This document shows positions 1-8,139 of a stretch of DNA of 34,779 bases, one piece after another. How positions within the stretch are numbered: position 1 is the first letter of the stretch; every line of letters begins with the position of its first letter. The notes under the pieces were generated by a model. The model was not told where the DNA came from. It saw only the letters and a list, made by a program, of their open reading frames with translations, and did not search any database. The translations under genes were made by a program, and so were the position numbers. The stretch comes from a virus: positions 1 through 34,779 of the IMG/VR virus record IMGVR_UViG_3300044675_004173; one strand, written 5' to 3'.

Positions 1-102
1 CTCAAAACGGTTCATCGTGGCGTTCAGCTGCTCGCACCACTTGTCGGCCATCGCCTGGGTGCAGATGCCGGATGCGACAAGCTCTTCTTTACTGACTTCC
101 AT
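1..102 (-). CDS. Endolysin, 5' partial copy in the terminal repeat
   Basis: The first 34 codons of the GH19 endolysin, in frame up to base 1. This is the same gene as 34143..34754, seen again because the circular sequence is written with a 127-bp overlap. It is not a second or truncated gene. Confidence 0.95.
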   Translation of the reverse strand, partial: MEVSKEELVASGICTQAMADKWCEQLNATMNRFE

Positions 103-127
103 TTCCTTTCCCCTGTGAGGTTGATTT
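1..127. repeat. Left copy of 127-bp terminal direct repeat
   Basis: Bases 1-127 are identical to 34653-34779. The repeat covers the start of the endolysin gene and the end of the holin gene, and the endolysin reading frame is complete only at the right end. Seen directly. An exact 127-bp end overlap is what a de Bruijn assembler using k=127 leaves on a circular molecule, so the simplest reading is a circular or circularly permuted genome and not a biological terminal repeat. Confidence 0.97.
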
Positions 128-511
128 TATGTCGATGATTTTTTCCAGCGTGCGACCGCCGAAGTAGAAAGACATGATCAACATGCCCCACTGGCCAAGG
201 AGCTCGACGTAGGCCTTGTTTGTGTCGATGTCGAAGGCCGACATCATTGCGAAGGTGAAATAACCGCCCAGGATCGCGATTAGCGTCATAGGGCGAATAT
301 TCTTGCTCAACCAGGAGTCCGACTTCATGTCGTTTTCCTGGCGCTTGGTGAGCTCTTGCTGCTCCTGCATGTCGGCCTGCATCTTGGCCAGCTCGCCGCT
401 TTGCTGCAGCTCAAGGAGCTTGAGTTTTGCCGCCTCGGCAGCGGTCGCGTCGGGGAAGATCTTGTCAATGATCTTGGAGCCGATGTTTAGGATGTCGAGT
501 ATTGGGAGCAT
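89..511 (-). CDS. Holin, 3TM family (GTA-like holin)
   Basis: 140 aa. The order of features matches the Holin_3TMs family: an N-terminal hydrophobic helix (MLPILDILNIGSKIIDKIF), an Ala/Lys/Gln-rich amphipathic stretch (about 20-60), the motif DSWLSKNIRPMTL, then two hydrophobic segments (about 76-92 and 104-118) ending in FYFGGRTLEKI. The family permeabilises the inner membrane at the programmed lysis time so that the endolysin can reach the wall. The 3' end overlaps the endolysin start, so the two are probably translationally coupled. The upstream neighbours are also small membrane proteins, forming a lysis cassette. No Rz/Rz1 spanin pair is recognised nearby. Confidence 0.88.
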   Translation of the reverse strand: MLPILDILNIGSKIIDKIFPDATAAEAAKLKLLELQQSGELAKMQADMQEQQELTKRQENDMKSDSWLSKNIRPMTLIAILGGYFTFAMMSAFDIDTNKAYVELLGQWGMLIMSFYFGGRTLEKIIDIKSTSQGKGNGSQ

Positions 512-518
512 GCTTATC

Positions 519-1136
519 TCACTTGATTAAAGCTCTGGCCGCGACGGTCAGGATGTCGTGAACAAAATCTAAGTCGTCTGGTTTTGATTTCCAGCCGAGC
601 GTGATCTGTCCGATGAATTGATTGATCTCTGGCGGTACGCTGATGCGGCATGTGTAGGTGATGCCCTTGTACATGTACCAAAGCCCAATCTCTGACTGGG
701 GGCGCTTGTACTCACTGCACGGCACCTTGCTGGCGATCAGATCGATGACGTCGATGTTGTTGGCGCTGTTTGATGTGAACAGCCCAACATCGATACCCTC
801 GACCTTTGCTTCCCTACCACCCTCGCGCTGATACGCACGCACGCTCACGCGTTTGTTGAGCATTGCGTCGACGGCAAAGATGGCGACGACCTCGGCCTTA
901 AGCTCTTTCATCAAGAGCGCCGAGACGTCATCGAAGCGCGACTCGTTGAGCTTGGGGAGTTCGCGCTGCTTCATGTAGACGCTCAAGAACACGCCCTGAT
1001 TGACGTATGCGAAGTGGCCGATAAATCCGACCACAGCCAGAAGTAAAACGACCAGGAGCTTGAAGGGGCTGTCGATGTAGGTCAGGACGCGCATTACAGC
1101 GTCTTGATTCACTGAGCCGCCTTGTTGCCTCTTCAC
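519..1136 (-). CDS. Single-pass membrane protein of the lysis region, unknown function
   Basis: 205 aa, not recognised. There is one strong hydrophobic segment near residues 25-45 (KLLVVLLLAVVGFIGHFAYV), followed by a soluble C-terminal region of about 150 aa with two cysteines that would lie outside the cytoplasm if the N-terminus is inside. The GTG start overlaps the previous stop (GTGA), which suggests coupling. A second GTG at codon 9 (1112) has a better ribosome site (AAGGCGG) and may be the true start. The position directly before the holin suggests a lysis or envelope role, but nothing in the sequence proves it. It lacks the coiled coil expected of an i-spanin. Confidence 0.75.
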   Translation of the reverse strand: MKRQQGGSVNQDAVMRVLTYIDSPFKLLVVLLLAVVGFIGHFAYVNQGVFLSVYMKQRELPKLNESRFDDVSALLMKELKAEVVAIFAVDAMLNKRVSVRAYQREGGREAKVEGIDVGLFTSNSANNIDVIDLIASKVPCSEYKRPQSEIGLWYMYKGITYTCRISVPPEINQFIGQITLGWKSKPDDLDFVHDILTVAARALIK

Positions 1137-1384
1137 TTGCCGGTTGCCACTTTGGAGACAATGCCAGCCCAGACGGCCGCAGCTAGTGCTACGACGCAGA
1201 CGGCAACAAACGCGAGGAAGCCGTGGTCAGCTGCCTTGCGCATCTTGCGTCCGAAGCGAAGGTCTTCTCTGAAGTCTTCGACTGACTCGGGCTTGTCAAT
1301 GTCAACGCCGAGAATCGCGAACACTTTCTTGACCGCTCTATCTGCTGCGTCCTGACATGTTGGGTTGTTGTCGCATGTGCTCAT
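1133..1384 (-). CDS. Small membrane protein of the lysis region
   Basis: 83 aa. A soluble N-terminal half with two Cys (MSTCDNNPTCQDAADRAV) is followed by a basic stretch (FREDLRFGRKMRKAADH) and one C-terminal transmembrane helix (about 56-78). The positive residues before the helix predict the N-terminus inside. ATG at 1384 is chosen over the GTG one codon upstream because AAAGG sits 5-6 nt before it. The next gene starts within its stop codon. Small one-TM proteins beside holins can be holin partners or antiholins, but that is inference only. Confidence 0.78.
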   Translation of the reverse strand: MSTCDNNPTCQDAADRAVKKVFAILGVDIDKPESVEDFREDLRFGRKMRKAADHGFLAFVAVCVVALAAAVWAGIVSKVATGK

Positions 1385-1428
1385 CACCGCCTTTCCTATT
1401 CACGTTTCTCAATCAGTTGCTGTTTTCT

Positions 1429-1848
1429 CTATGCCGTAGGCGTAGGGAATGGCAACCACTCCTGAGCGGGATCGTCCCAGATGTATTGGTTGCCATCATC
1501 GGGGTAAGGGATCGGCGGCGCCCATTCCCAAGAAGGACCTGAAAGCGTCCAGCTATTAAACGGTCCGTACTGATTTTCAGGACGCGGAGCATAGAAGACG
1601 TCATTAACCGCGTCGTATGTATACCCGATGCCGGCATAGTTAGCTCGCAAAGCTTTTGATTGATCTGGCGAGCGAGTCTGGCTATTTAGGTCGTAATGAA
1701 CCCCGCCGCGTGTGTTGTACGAAGTCTTAATCCACTGGAATGGATCGCCCAATGCGCCAGACTGAATGAATGCTGCATCAGCTGTCACTACTTCTTCGAC
1801 AATTCCTTTGCCGTCTGTGATTGTCGGCACTTTTGCATAGTGGCCCAT
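1429..1848 (-). CDS. Phage structural-type protein of a cyanophage/pelagiphage-like family
   Basis: 139 aa, start supported by AGGAG 7 nt upstream. The sequence has the hallmarks of a protein recurrent in aquatic phages: an N-terminal 'GHYAKV' with a VVTAD strand, WIKTSYNTRGGVH in the middle, LRANYAGIGYTYD, then a Trp/Pro-rich tail in which short WxxxxP and PYPDDGNQYIWDD units repeat. I recognise the family by pattern from marine and freshwater myo- and podoviruses, where it is uncharacterised. Its place directly after the fibre genes suggests a tail-fibre accessory or decoration role (inference). No enzymatic motif is visible. Confidence 0.78.
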   Translation of the reverse strand: MGHYAKVPTITDGKGIVEEVVTADAAFIQSGALGDPFQWIKTSYNTRGGVHYDLNSQTRSPDQSKALRANYAGIGYTYDAVNDVFYAPRPENQYGPFNSWTLSGPSWEWAPPIPYPDDGNQYIWDDPAQEWLPFPTPTA

Positions 1849-1861
1849 TTGCTTCTCCTAA

Positions 1862-2797
1862 TTAACTAACCGTGAACGTGCCAGATGAGGTGAACGAGTG
1901 AACCCAGTACGTTTGACCGTTAATTGTCGAAGAGGTCACTGTCCCGCCAGTGGCTTGCTGAGTCGCGCTTGTGTAAGAAAATATGACGACGCCAGAACCA
2001 CCGCTTCCCGCCGCTCTATTTATCGCTCCGTTCAAGCCTCCGCCGCCACCCCCGCCGGTGTTCGCCAAGCCGTTTTGACTTGCTTGGTTATATCCACCTC
2101 CGCCACCTTCTCCGCCGTTTCCAGGGCCCGACTGGTTGGTATCCGCACCACCTCCACCTCCACCGGCGTAGTAGGCGCCAGTGCCAGTGATATTGCTATA
2201 AAGCCCTCGTCCGCCACTCCCAGCGGCGTTTGCTCCATTGTTCCCACCGCCTTGCCCGCCCGCCCCTCCGCCTGCCGCATAACCGTATGAAGCAGAACCG
2301 TCAGTAGAGCCGCCGTTGTAGCCTTGTCGTGGTGGGCCTGCAGTGCCAGAACCTCCGGTTCCCGTCCATGCGCCTCCCCCAGATCCACCCGAGTTTCCGT
2401 TCCCGCCGCCACCACCACCGCCTCCAACGCAAGTGATCGTGGTTATTCCTGTGCCAGAGATGGTTGTATTGGACCCGTTGTTCTTGCCTGCAGCGCCGCC
2501 TCCACCAATAGTGACCGTATATGAAGCGCCGGGGGTCAGAGAAATAATGTTGGTGAGAAGACCACCCGCACCACCACCCGACGCACTACCGCCTCCGCCA
2601 CCTGCAACGGCAAGAAAGTTTGCGTTCAATGAGCCACCACCCCCGAGATCTTTCCAGGATGAGCTCGCTGCGTCGTAATACTCTGGCTTATTGGTTGTTG
2701 AGTTTGCGCGGATCATCCCGGCCGCACCTGTAGGACGTTCTGCCGTCGTGCCTACAGGAATGGTGAGCGCCTGCGGTCCTAGTGTTGTCTGAGCCAT
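1862..2797 (-). CDS. Glycine-rich tail fibre / receptor-binding tip protein
   Basis: 311 aa. Residues 1-51 form a small head domain (PQALTIPVGTTAERP...YYDAASSSWKDL), also encoded alone by the next gene upstream. Residues from about 52 to 275 are dominated by runs of 3-8 glycines separated by short polar loops, as in polyglycine-II-type phage adhesin tips. The C-terminus (SGVVIFSYTS...HSFTSSGTFTV) is the typical closing strand of glycine-rich phage tip proteins. It probably contacts the host receptor, and the loops between Gly runs would set specificity (family knowledge applied by inference). Ribosome site GGAAA lies 6-7 nt before ATG. The opposite strand has long proline-rich open frames that are artefacts of the Gly codons. 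Confidence 0.85.
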   Translation of the reverse strand: MAQTTLGPQALTIPVGTTAERPTGAAGMIRANSTTNKPEYYDAASSSWKDLGGGGSLNANFLAVAGGGGGSASGGGAGGLLTNIISLTPGASYTVTIGGGGAAGKNNGSNTTISGTGITTITCVGGGGGGGGNGNSGGSGGGAWTGTGGSGTAGPPRQGYNGGSTDGSASYGYAAGGGAGGQGGGNNGANAAGSGGRGLYSNITGTGAYYAGGGGGGADTNQSGPGNGGEGGGGGYNQASQNGLANTGGGGGGGLNGAINRAAGSGGSGVVIFSYTSATQQATGGTVTSSTINGQTYWVHSFTSSGTFTVS

Positions 2798-2809
2798 TTC
2801 AATTTCCTT

Positions 2810-2965
2810 TTACAAGTTCTTCCAAGTCGCGCTGACCGAGTCGTACCACTCGACTTTGCCCGTCGTTGAGTTGTATCGAATCATTCCAAAGGCGCCCGCT
2901 GGTCTTTCTGCGGTTGTGCCTACTGGAAGATTCAATGCCTGTGGTGCAAGAGTCGTTGCGGCCAT
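2810..2965 (-). CDS. 51-aa fibre head-domain minigene, paralogue of the N-terminus of the next gene
   Basis: A complete 51-aa frame, ATG to TAA, with GGGAGAG 4 nt before the ATG, starting one base after the stop of the fibre gene. It aligns end to end with residues 1-51 of the glycine-rich tip protein: both have MA-TTL-PQAL--PVGTTAERP-GA-GMIR-NSTT, then a Tyr-Asp pair and a final W-K-(D/N)-L. So it is the head domain alone, without the glycine-rich body. Possible roles are a capping or assembly partner of the tip trimer, or the remnant of a swapped fibre gene. The clean ribosome site and intact frame argue that it is expressed. Confidence 0.8.
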   Translation of the reverse strand: MAATTLAPQALNLPVGTTAERPAGAFGMIRYNSTTGKVEWYDSVSATWKNL

Positions 2966-2966
2966 G

Positions 2967-3926
2967 TCACTCTCCCTTGAGTGCCTTCACTTCAGCACGC
3001 AATTCCTTGATCGCTTCGATGATCGGAGCGACCAACCGGTCATAGCGAACCGTTAGATATTGAGCATCAATTGGGGCGGCAACGACAAGCTCCGGGAATA
3101 CGGCCTGGACTGATTGAGCCGACACGCCGACCTCACGCTCTGCTTTGTAGCCAAGTGCCTGAGCGGTCTCGTTAGCCTCGTAATAGAAAGTATCTATCGC
3201 GCAAATCTTGTCGAGTGCGCTCTCAAGGTTGCCGAGCTTGGTTTTTAAGCGCTCGTCCGAGTAGTTCGCAACGATATTTCCGGTTGCGCGTACTTCGCCG
3301 CCGTTTGTGATGCGCAGGCGCTCGGTAGGCCCAGCGCCACCGTCAGGCGTCGTCGCAAACGCGAGCCCTGTCGGCATATCGTTGGTGCCAGGAGTCGCCT
3401 CAATCGAGGCGTATATGGCAGCGCCTTGGAGATAGGCTGCGCCGTCGTAGCCCCGGAAGGCAACAGTCCCAAGAATGTCGTTGTTCTGAACGACTGCACC
3501 CGCGCGATCCTTGTCTAGCAAGACATAGCTTGCGTTTGCGTCGCCTGTCTTGTTGCGGTTGATCATTTGCGGGTAGTAGGCAGTACTTGAAGTGACGCTG
3601 AACGTGTTAGCCGTCACATCCACGCCGCTAGAGGTAATGCGCATTTTCTGCGTGCCTAAAACGGCAAACGAGTAATCGCCAGCACCAGTGCGGTATAAGC
3701 CGCTGCCAGTCTCATTCACAAATGCAAGACCTGGAGCGCTGACTGTGCCGTCAACGACGCGCAGAGCTGCGGTCATGCCGCCTTCGCCATCACGCGAGAG
3801 CGAGTCGGTCATCGCGCTGGCAAGGTCGCCAAGCGTGTCGTTAGCCCATGTGGACTCGATTAGGGTGCCGGTTACTACTGGGTTTCCAGCTGGCAGTGTG
3901 TAGGTGCCTGATGCGTTGCGTGGCAT
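2967..3926 (-). CDS. Tail fibre protein with C-terminal S74 intramolecular chaperone
   Basis: 319 aa. The N-terminus (MPRNASGTYTLPAGNPVVTGTLI...STWANDTL) is a common virion-attachment start of podovirus fibres. The middle is beta-rich and repetitive (GLAFVNETGSGLYRTG, MRITSSGVDV), consistent with a trimeric beta-helix or prism. The last 97 residues from S223 (SDERLKTKLGNLESALDKI...FYYEANETAQALGYKA...GVSAQSVQAVFPELV...YLTVRYDRLVAPIIEAI) are a peptidase S74 (endosialidase-type) chaperone. The family trimerises the fibre and then cuts itself off ahead of the Ser of the S-D/N-x-RLK motif. A second S74 protein lies at 8140..9657. Confidence 0.9.
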   Translation of the reverse strand: MPRNASGTYTLPAGNPVVTGTLIESTWANDTLGDLASAMTDSLSRDGEGGMTAALRVVDGTVSAPGLAFVNETGSGLYRTGAGDYSFAVLGTQKMRITSSGVDVTANTFSVTSSTAYYPQMINRNKTGDANASYVLLDKDRAGAVVQNNDILGTVAFRGYDGAAYLQGAAIYASIEATPGTNDMPTGLAFATTPDGGAGPTERLRITNGGEVRATGNIVANYSDERLKTKLGNLESALDKICAIDTFYYEANETAQALGYKAEREVGVSAQSVQAVFPELVVAAPIDAQYLTVRYDRLVAPIIEAIKELRAEVKALKGE

Positions 3927-3938
3927 TTCGTTTCTCCT

Positions 3939-5729
3939 TTAATTTCCAACCGACATGCCGAAGTTGCGAAGCGCCGGCACAAGATATTGACTTCCGTATT
4001 GACGTATTCCTGCTTGACCAGGTAGGTCGCCCATCAAAAAGCGCTGCCCGGTTTTTGTACCAAGTAATGCAGTAGCGCCCATGTCACCGAGGATCATGGG
4101 ACCCCCGAATCCAATAAAGGGAGCAAGCTTTTCTGCAGTACCTGGTCCGACATCTGGCAAGCGATTCCCGAGAACACGCTCGGCACGCAGAACCTCTGCT
4201 TGGTTCAGCGCGTTGCCGCCTGAGAATGCAGATTTGTTTGGTGTGCGATCACCTGCTTTGATTGAGTTAAGCATTTGCCCTGGGGAAACCATCTCGGCCT
4301 TCTGAGCTCCCAGGCTGGCATTAGCACGCTGCAGCTGGATGAAGCTTGCATAGGCCTTATTAATGTCTGCAGCCTGATCAGCAACCTCGGGCGGCAAGCC
4401 GCGCATACGCAGCTGTTCAATCGAACTGCGCAGATCCTTGAGGGCTTCTGCTGCCTCGGCATCGCCGCGGCCATACGCTGTCTTAATGCGTGTATCGAGC
4501 ACATCGATCGCTTGCTTAACCGACTCTGGCCGCGTGGCGGCATGACCAAGCTGAGTGTTTACAAACGGCTGACCGGACGCGTTACTGATTGGGCTGAGTG
4601 ACGTTGTTGTCTCTGTGCCCTTGCGAAGGATGTCGTCTGCCTGTCTAAAAGCCGCTTCGACATCGTCTGCTATGCGCGGGAAGTAATTTTTAGTGCTCTC
4701 CAGAATGTTTGCTGTCTGGTTTGCATAGACGTCATCAACTGGGATCCCGCGCCCCTTGTAAAGCGCGTCGTAGGCATCATTAAAACGGCCGCGTAGGCCG
4801 TTAATAGCGTCCGAGCCAGAAAGCTTCACAGGGCTGTTTTCCCAGCGCAGCACGTTGCCGACGTCATCAAGCACAGGCTTGGGCGGTGTTGCAATTTCAG
4901 CCAGGCGTTTGTTAAAGCTTTCAAATGCCGAGCGCTCTTGCCCGCGAATGATGTCGCCAGCGATCGGGAGAACTTTGGCTCGCTCGGACAAATTGCGCAC
5001 AAGGCCGCTGTCGGTGCCTTTCCACATCGGAACGAAGACACCGTCGTCCATCAGATGGCGGGCGTCAGGCGTAACCCTATTGGAAATCATGCCACCTAGA
5101 GTTTTTGTCAACGCTCGCCCCGCGACGTCACCAATGGCACCGCCTGCAGCACCGGCTATTGCACCGCCTACGCGATCGTCAGGCGTGGTAAGGGCGTTAA
5201 TGGCACCGCCGCTAATCGCAGCCGCTCCGGTTGTGCTGCTTGGGATGAATCCAAGAGCTCGAGGCAACATGCGACCGCCAGCCTGAACGGTCTGCATACC
5301 CTTTGCACCAGGCACCAAGGTCAAGCCAACCTCGCCGGCGATATCTCCAGCAGTGCCCCAGCCGCCTGCTTCTTTGACAAAGGCGCGACCTTGCGCGACA
5401 TCGTCAGCCATCTGCTTGTTTGATGGCAGTGTCAGTCCAGTAAACTTGGCTATTGAACTGTCGTTGATGTAATCGCGAACACCGTCGGGCAGGATGTCAG
5501 GCACCAACGACCCTACGCCGTAGGCTGCACGGTCAAAGGCGCTCTTGGCGCCCCCGAGCACCTTCATGACGGGGTTCATCTCTTTGACGTTGTCGCCGCC
5601 TGCGAACTGCGCAGCTTTGGCTGCTTGTGGGTTGGCATTCAGAAGCTCTAACAAAGCGGGATCGGTTACGGCCCCGCCGCCTCCGTTGAGCTGCTCGAGC
5701 AATGCTGGATCGGTTACGGGTCTAACCAT
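3939..5729 (-). CDS. Internal virion / DNA ejection protein
   Basis: 596 aa. It is rich in Ala/Gly helices with moderately hydrophobic glycine stretches (about 155-205, GAAAISGGAINAL and GGAIAGAAGGAIGDVAG) that could insert in membranes. The rest is helical and charged, with further hydrophobic patches near the C-terminus (FIGFGGPMILGDMGATALLG). Composition and the position after the lysozyme-bearing virion protein match podovirus ejection proteins (P22 gp20/gp16 and T7 gp15/gp16 position). Residues 4-15 and 20-31 repeat the unit VTDPALLE(Q/L)LN, a short N-terminal motif I also associate with other ejection-type phage proteins. Function is inferred from context. Confidence 0.72.
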   Translation of the reverse strand: MVRPVTDPALLEQLNGGGGAVTDPALLELLNANPQAAKAAQFAGGDNVKEMNPVMKVLGGAKSAFDRAAYGVGSLVPDILPDGVRDYINDSSIAKFTGLTLPSNKQMADDVAQGRAFVKEAGGWGTAGDIAGEVGLTLVPGAKGMQTVQAGGRMLPRALGFIPSSTTGAAAISGGAINALTTPDDRVGGAIAGAAGGAIGDVAGRALTKTLGGMISNRVTPDARHLMDDGVFVPMWKGTDSGLVRNLSERAKVLPIAGDIIRGQERSAFESFNKRLAEIATPPKPVLDDVGNVLRWENSPVKLSGSDAINGLRGRFNDAYDALYKGRGIPVDDVYANQTANILESTKNYFPRIADDVEAAFRQADDILRKGTETTTSLSPISNASGQPFVNTQLGHAATRPESVKQAIDVLDTRIKTAYGRGDAEAAEALKDLRSSIEQLRMRGLPPEVADQAADINKAYASFIQLQRANASLGAQKAEMVSPGQMLNSIKAGDRTPNKSAFSGGNALNQAEVLRAERVLGNRLPDVGPGTAEKLAPFIGFGGPMILGDMGATALLGTKTGQRFLMGDLPGQAGIRQYGSQYLVPALRNFGMSVGN

Positions 5730-5732
5730 GCT

Positions 5733-7679
5733 TCACTCCTCGTACCACTGGCCACCACGATTAACGTAGTTCTTGCCGTTGATCGTTTTGCGTGTCTCGC
5801 CGCCAGCTGCGGGAGCTTGTGGTCCTGATTGAGGCGTCGGCATTGCCGATCGCCCTTGTGCGTCGCGAAGGACTCCAGAACCGTAGTTCTGTGTCGTGGA
5901 ATGAGCCCAGTCGCGAGCCGCCTTGAGCTTTTGAATGACAACCTGTGGAGGGTCATCCTGGTTGGGGATGAATGTGTTGGCGCGGGCCTGTTCGCCAAGC
6001 GAAAGCGCTGCACCGTAGAGGCTGCTGATTTCTTGCGCTGCCGAGCGCAATACGTCTGTGCGAGCCTTCATCGTCTCAGGTGGCAACAAGATCTCTGCTG
6101 CACGACCTTGTGCAAATTGTGGAAGCCGCGAGACGCCCTGGGCAACCATGCCAAAGGCTTCAGGGTTCTTTTCTACCTGCGCAAGAATCGCATCAGAGCG
6201 TCTTACCGAGCCAAGCGCATCCTGCACGGCCTGCACGTTCTTGTCGTAGGTGCCGGTCGGGATAATGTTTTGACTGTAAGGCGTGTAGCTTGGCCCGTTC
6301 GGACCACTCTCAACGACGTAGGTCTGGCCGGTGCGATTGCTTACAACGGGCTTTCCTTCTGGCGTTCGACCAGCTTGCGTGAACGTATTCTCTGTGGCCA
6401 GTCGACGCAAAGCCTGCGTGTTCGATGTCTGCAGCGCCAGGTTGAGCGCCGTGTCTTTTCGACGTTGATCGCTTTCTTCTTCCTGGAACGGATCTTTGAT
6501 GACTGTGCCGTCCTCGGTGATCCACCCAGCGTTGCCCAGGCGTTGCGGGCCGCGTGCTTTCATCGCGTCCTCCGCTAGTGCGCTACCCATCCCAGAGACG
6601 CGTTTGTCGCCGGCAAGCGAAGCTGCCAGAGCCATCGGGAGCATGCCAGCACGCTGCTGACGATCAGCCATCAGCATTTGCTTCTGCTCGGGCGTCAGCT
6701 GCTGGACCGGCACGTTTTGCTGGTTAGCTGTAATGAAGTTGTACACACTCACCGGGTCTTCGGGGTTGTAGAGTCCTCGAGCATTCGGGAGCGCCGACTG
6801 GGGTGGCTGAGTTGTATTCATTGCTGTAGTTCCTTGCGACTGCTGCGGCCGTGGAGTCGACGGCACGTTTCCGGGTCTGTTCTGTGCTTGCTTGTAAAAT
6901 TTTTCAAAGTCATATGGATCGTCTTCAGAGTCAAAGACTCTTCCATCGCTCAGTACATTTGCTTGATTGGCGCGAATCAAAAAGTCATTCACCGCATAGC
7001 CCGAAGGATTTGCGTTTATTCGATTTGGTCTTGCTGCGAAATCCTGTCTCAATTCATTGAGGCCACCTGCACGACTTAATAGCCACCCAGCAACACCTTC
7101 AGGCAAATATCCACCGTCAAAAGGCGCTATTGGCACTTGTGATTTGAAACTTGTAGGGCGTGATTGCCCTACATTGGGCGGCAAGGTTCCTGCCTGCGCC
7201 GCTGGAATCATCTTGCTGACTAAAGAATCAATAAAACCTTGACTCTGTTTGGGTTGAGGGTAGGTGCTTGACGGCAAGCTTGCCCACACGCTGCCAGTCT
7301 TATTAACCGCTGTCTTAAAGTCCCCCTTCTGCAAGTCAGGAAGCACGCCGCGCTGATGAAGCAGATACAGGGCGCCCAGATCTTGGCTCTCTGGTCCAAA
7401 GTCAGACAGCCCCAAGGCCTTGGCGGTCTCATCCCAAGTGTTGGATAAGAATTGGTACTTTCCTGCCGCACTTGTGTAATTAGTCTTGCCGTCTGTTTGT
7501 TTGAACGGCTTCAGATAGCGTGGATGATCCGTAATATCGTCAAGTCGACCGCCACCAAACGCGGTGTAGTAACCGTGCTGAGTGGTGCCTTCGGCGCCAG
7601 GGATCACAACATCAAGAAAATGCCTGACGTTGGGATCTTGTCCGTATGCCCGAAGTTGATCGACAAGCGCTTGGTTCAT
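5733..7679 (-). CDS. Virion-associated peptidoglycan hydrolase / internal protein (GH104-like N-terminus)
   Basis: 648 aa. Residues 20-150 carry a lysozyme-superfamily domain: GAEGT places the catalytic Glu at about E30, followed by GYYTAFGGGR (36-45), TSAAGKYQFLSNTWD (69-83) and a WASLPSSxYPQ closing motif (132-142). This pattern is GH104-like. The remaining 500 residues are Gln/Pro/Ala-rich and helical with low-complexity linkers, as in large internal virion proteins. It is probably carried in the virion and ejected to open the wall during entry, separate from the GH19 endolysin used at exit. ATG follows the previous stop directly (TAAATG). Confidence 0.82.
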   Translation of the reverse strand: MNQALVDQLRAYGQDPNVRHFLDVVIPGAEGTTQHGYYTAFGGGRLDDITDHPRYLKPFKQTDGKTNYTSAAGKYQFLSNTWDETAKALGLSDFGPESQDLGALYLLHQRGVLPDLQKGDFKTAVNKTGSVWASLPSSTYPQPKQSQGFIDSLVSKMIPAAQAGTLPPNVGQSRPTSFKSQVPIAPFDGGYLPEGVAGWLLSRAGGLNELRQDFAARPNRINANPSGYAVNDFLIRANQANVLSDGRVFDSEDDPYDFEKFYKQAQNRPGNVPSTPRPQQSQGTTAMNTTQPPQSALPNARGLYNPEDPVSVYNFITANQQNVPVQQLTPEQKQMLMADRQQRAGMLPMALAASLAGDKRVSGMGSALAEDAMKARGPQRLGNAGWITEDGTVIKDPFQEEESDQRRKDTALNLALQTSNTQALRRLATENTFTQAGRTPEGKPVVSNRTGQTYVVESGPNGPSYTPYSQNIIPTGTYDKNVQAVQDALGSVRRSDAILAQVEKNPEAFGMVAQGVSRLPQFAQGRAAEILLPPETMKARTDVLRSAAQEISSLYGAALSLGEQARANTFIPNQDDPPQVVIQKLKAARDWAHSTTQNYGSGVLRDAQGRSAMPTPQSGPQAPAAGGETRKTINGKNYVNRGGQWYEE

Positions 7680-8138
7680 TTAATACCCGCCGTAGTAGTC
7701 AATTTCGTGTGGCGTATACGAGGTCATAGGAGCCGTGACAGGTGGGCTTTGCGGAGTGACTGGGTAAGACTGAGCAACACCTGGTGTTGCGGCACCCGCC
7801 GCAGGCGCTCTGCGCAAAGCTTCTGCAATCATCTTTGCCGTGTTCATGCGCTGCTGGTTGTTTGCGTCCATGATTGAACCGTACTTGTCCATAAGACTCT
7901 TGTTCATGTACGCGCCAGCGAGCTGCGATCCCATCTGAGCCAGGCCTTCCATCGGATCGGTACGACCAACCACGCGGCCGTTGCTGCGCTCTTTGATCTG
8001 ATTCATCTGGGGCAGCATGTTTGCAAAGCGCTGCATGCCGCCCAGTGTGTTCATGCGCTCGCCTGGATCCTCAATGCCGGCCATCGCTGCAGCCTGCTCG
8101 GGTGTTAAATAGCCATTCATTGGAATTGCGCCGGCCAT
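7680..8138 (-). CDS. Small Met/Ala/Gln-rich virion-region protein, unknown
   Basis: 152 aa, not recognised. It is Met- and Gln-rich with helical segments (about 14-110), then a Pro/Ala-rich linker and a short Tyr/Gly end (HEIDYYGGY). A strong ribosome site (GGAGG, 6 nt spacing) precedes ATG. It sits between the S74-bearing virion protein and the lysozyme-bearing virion protein with almost no gaps, so it is probably an internal virion or assembly component, in the position of the small P22 ejection protein gp7 or gp14 (positional inference). Confidence 0.7.
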   Translation of the reverse strand: MAGAIPMNGYLTPEQAAAMAGIEDPGERMNTLGGMQRFANMLPQMNQIKERSNGRVVGRTDPMEGLAQMGSQLAGAYMNKSLMDKYGSIMDANNQQRMNTAKMIAEALRRAPAAGAATPGVAQSYPVTPQSPPVTAPMTSYTPHEIDYYGGY

Positions 8139-8139
8139 A

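Noticed and set aside
1-127. Biological direct terminal repeat of a T7-like genome
   Set aside because: It interrupts the endolysin and holin genes and has the exact size of an assembler k-mer overlap; read depth could still overturn this.
2343-2678. Proline-rich open frame opposite the glycine-rich fibre
   Set aside because: It mirrors Gly codons (GGN/CCN) of the real gene; low complexity with no ribosome site.
5829-6578. 249-aa open frame on the plus strand
   Set aside because: It lies antisense within the lysozyme-bearing virion gene, has no domain pattern, and is one of several long shadow frames there.
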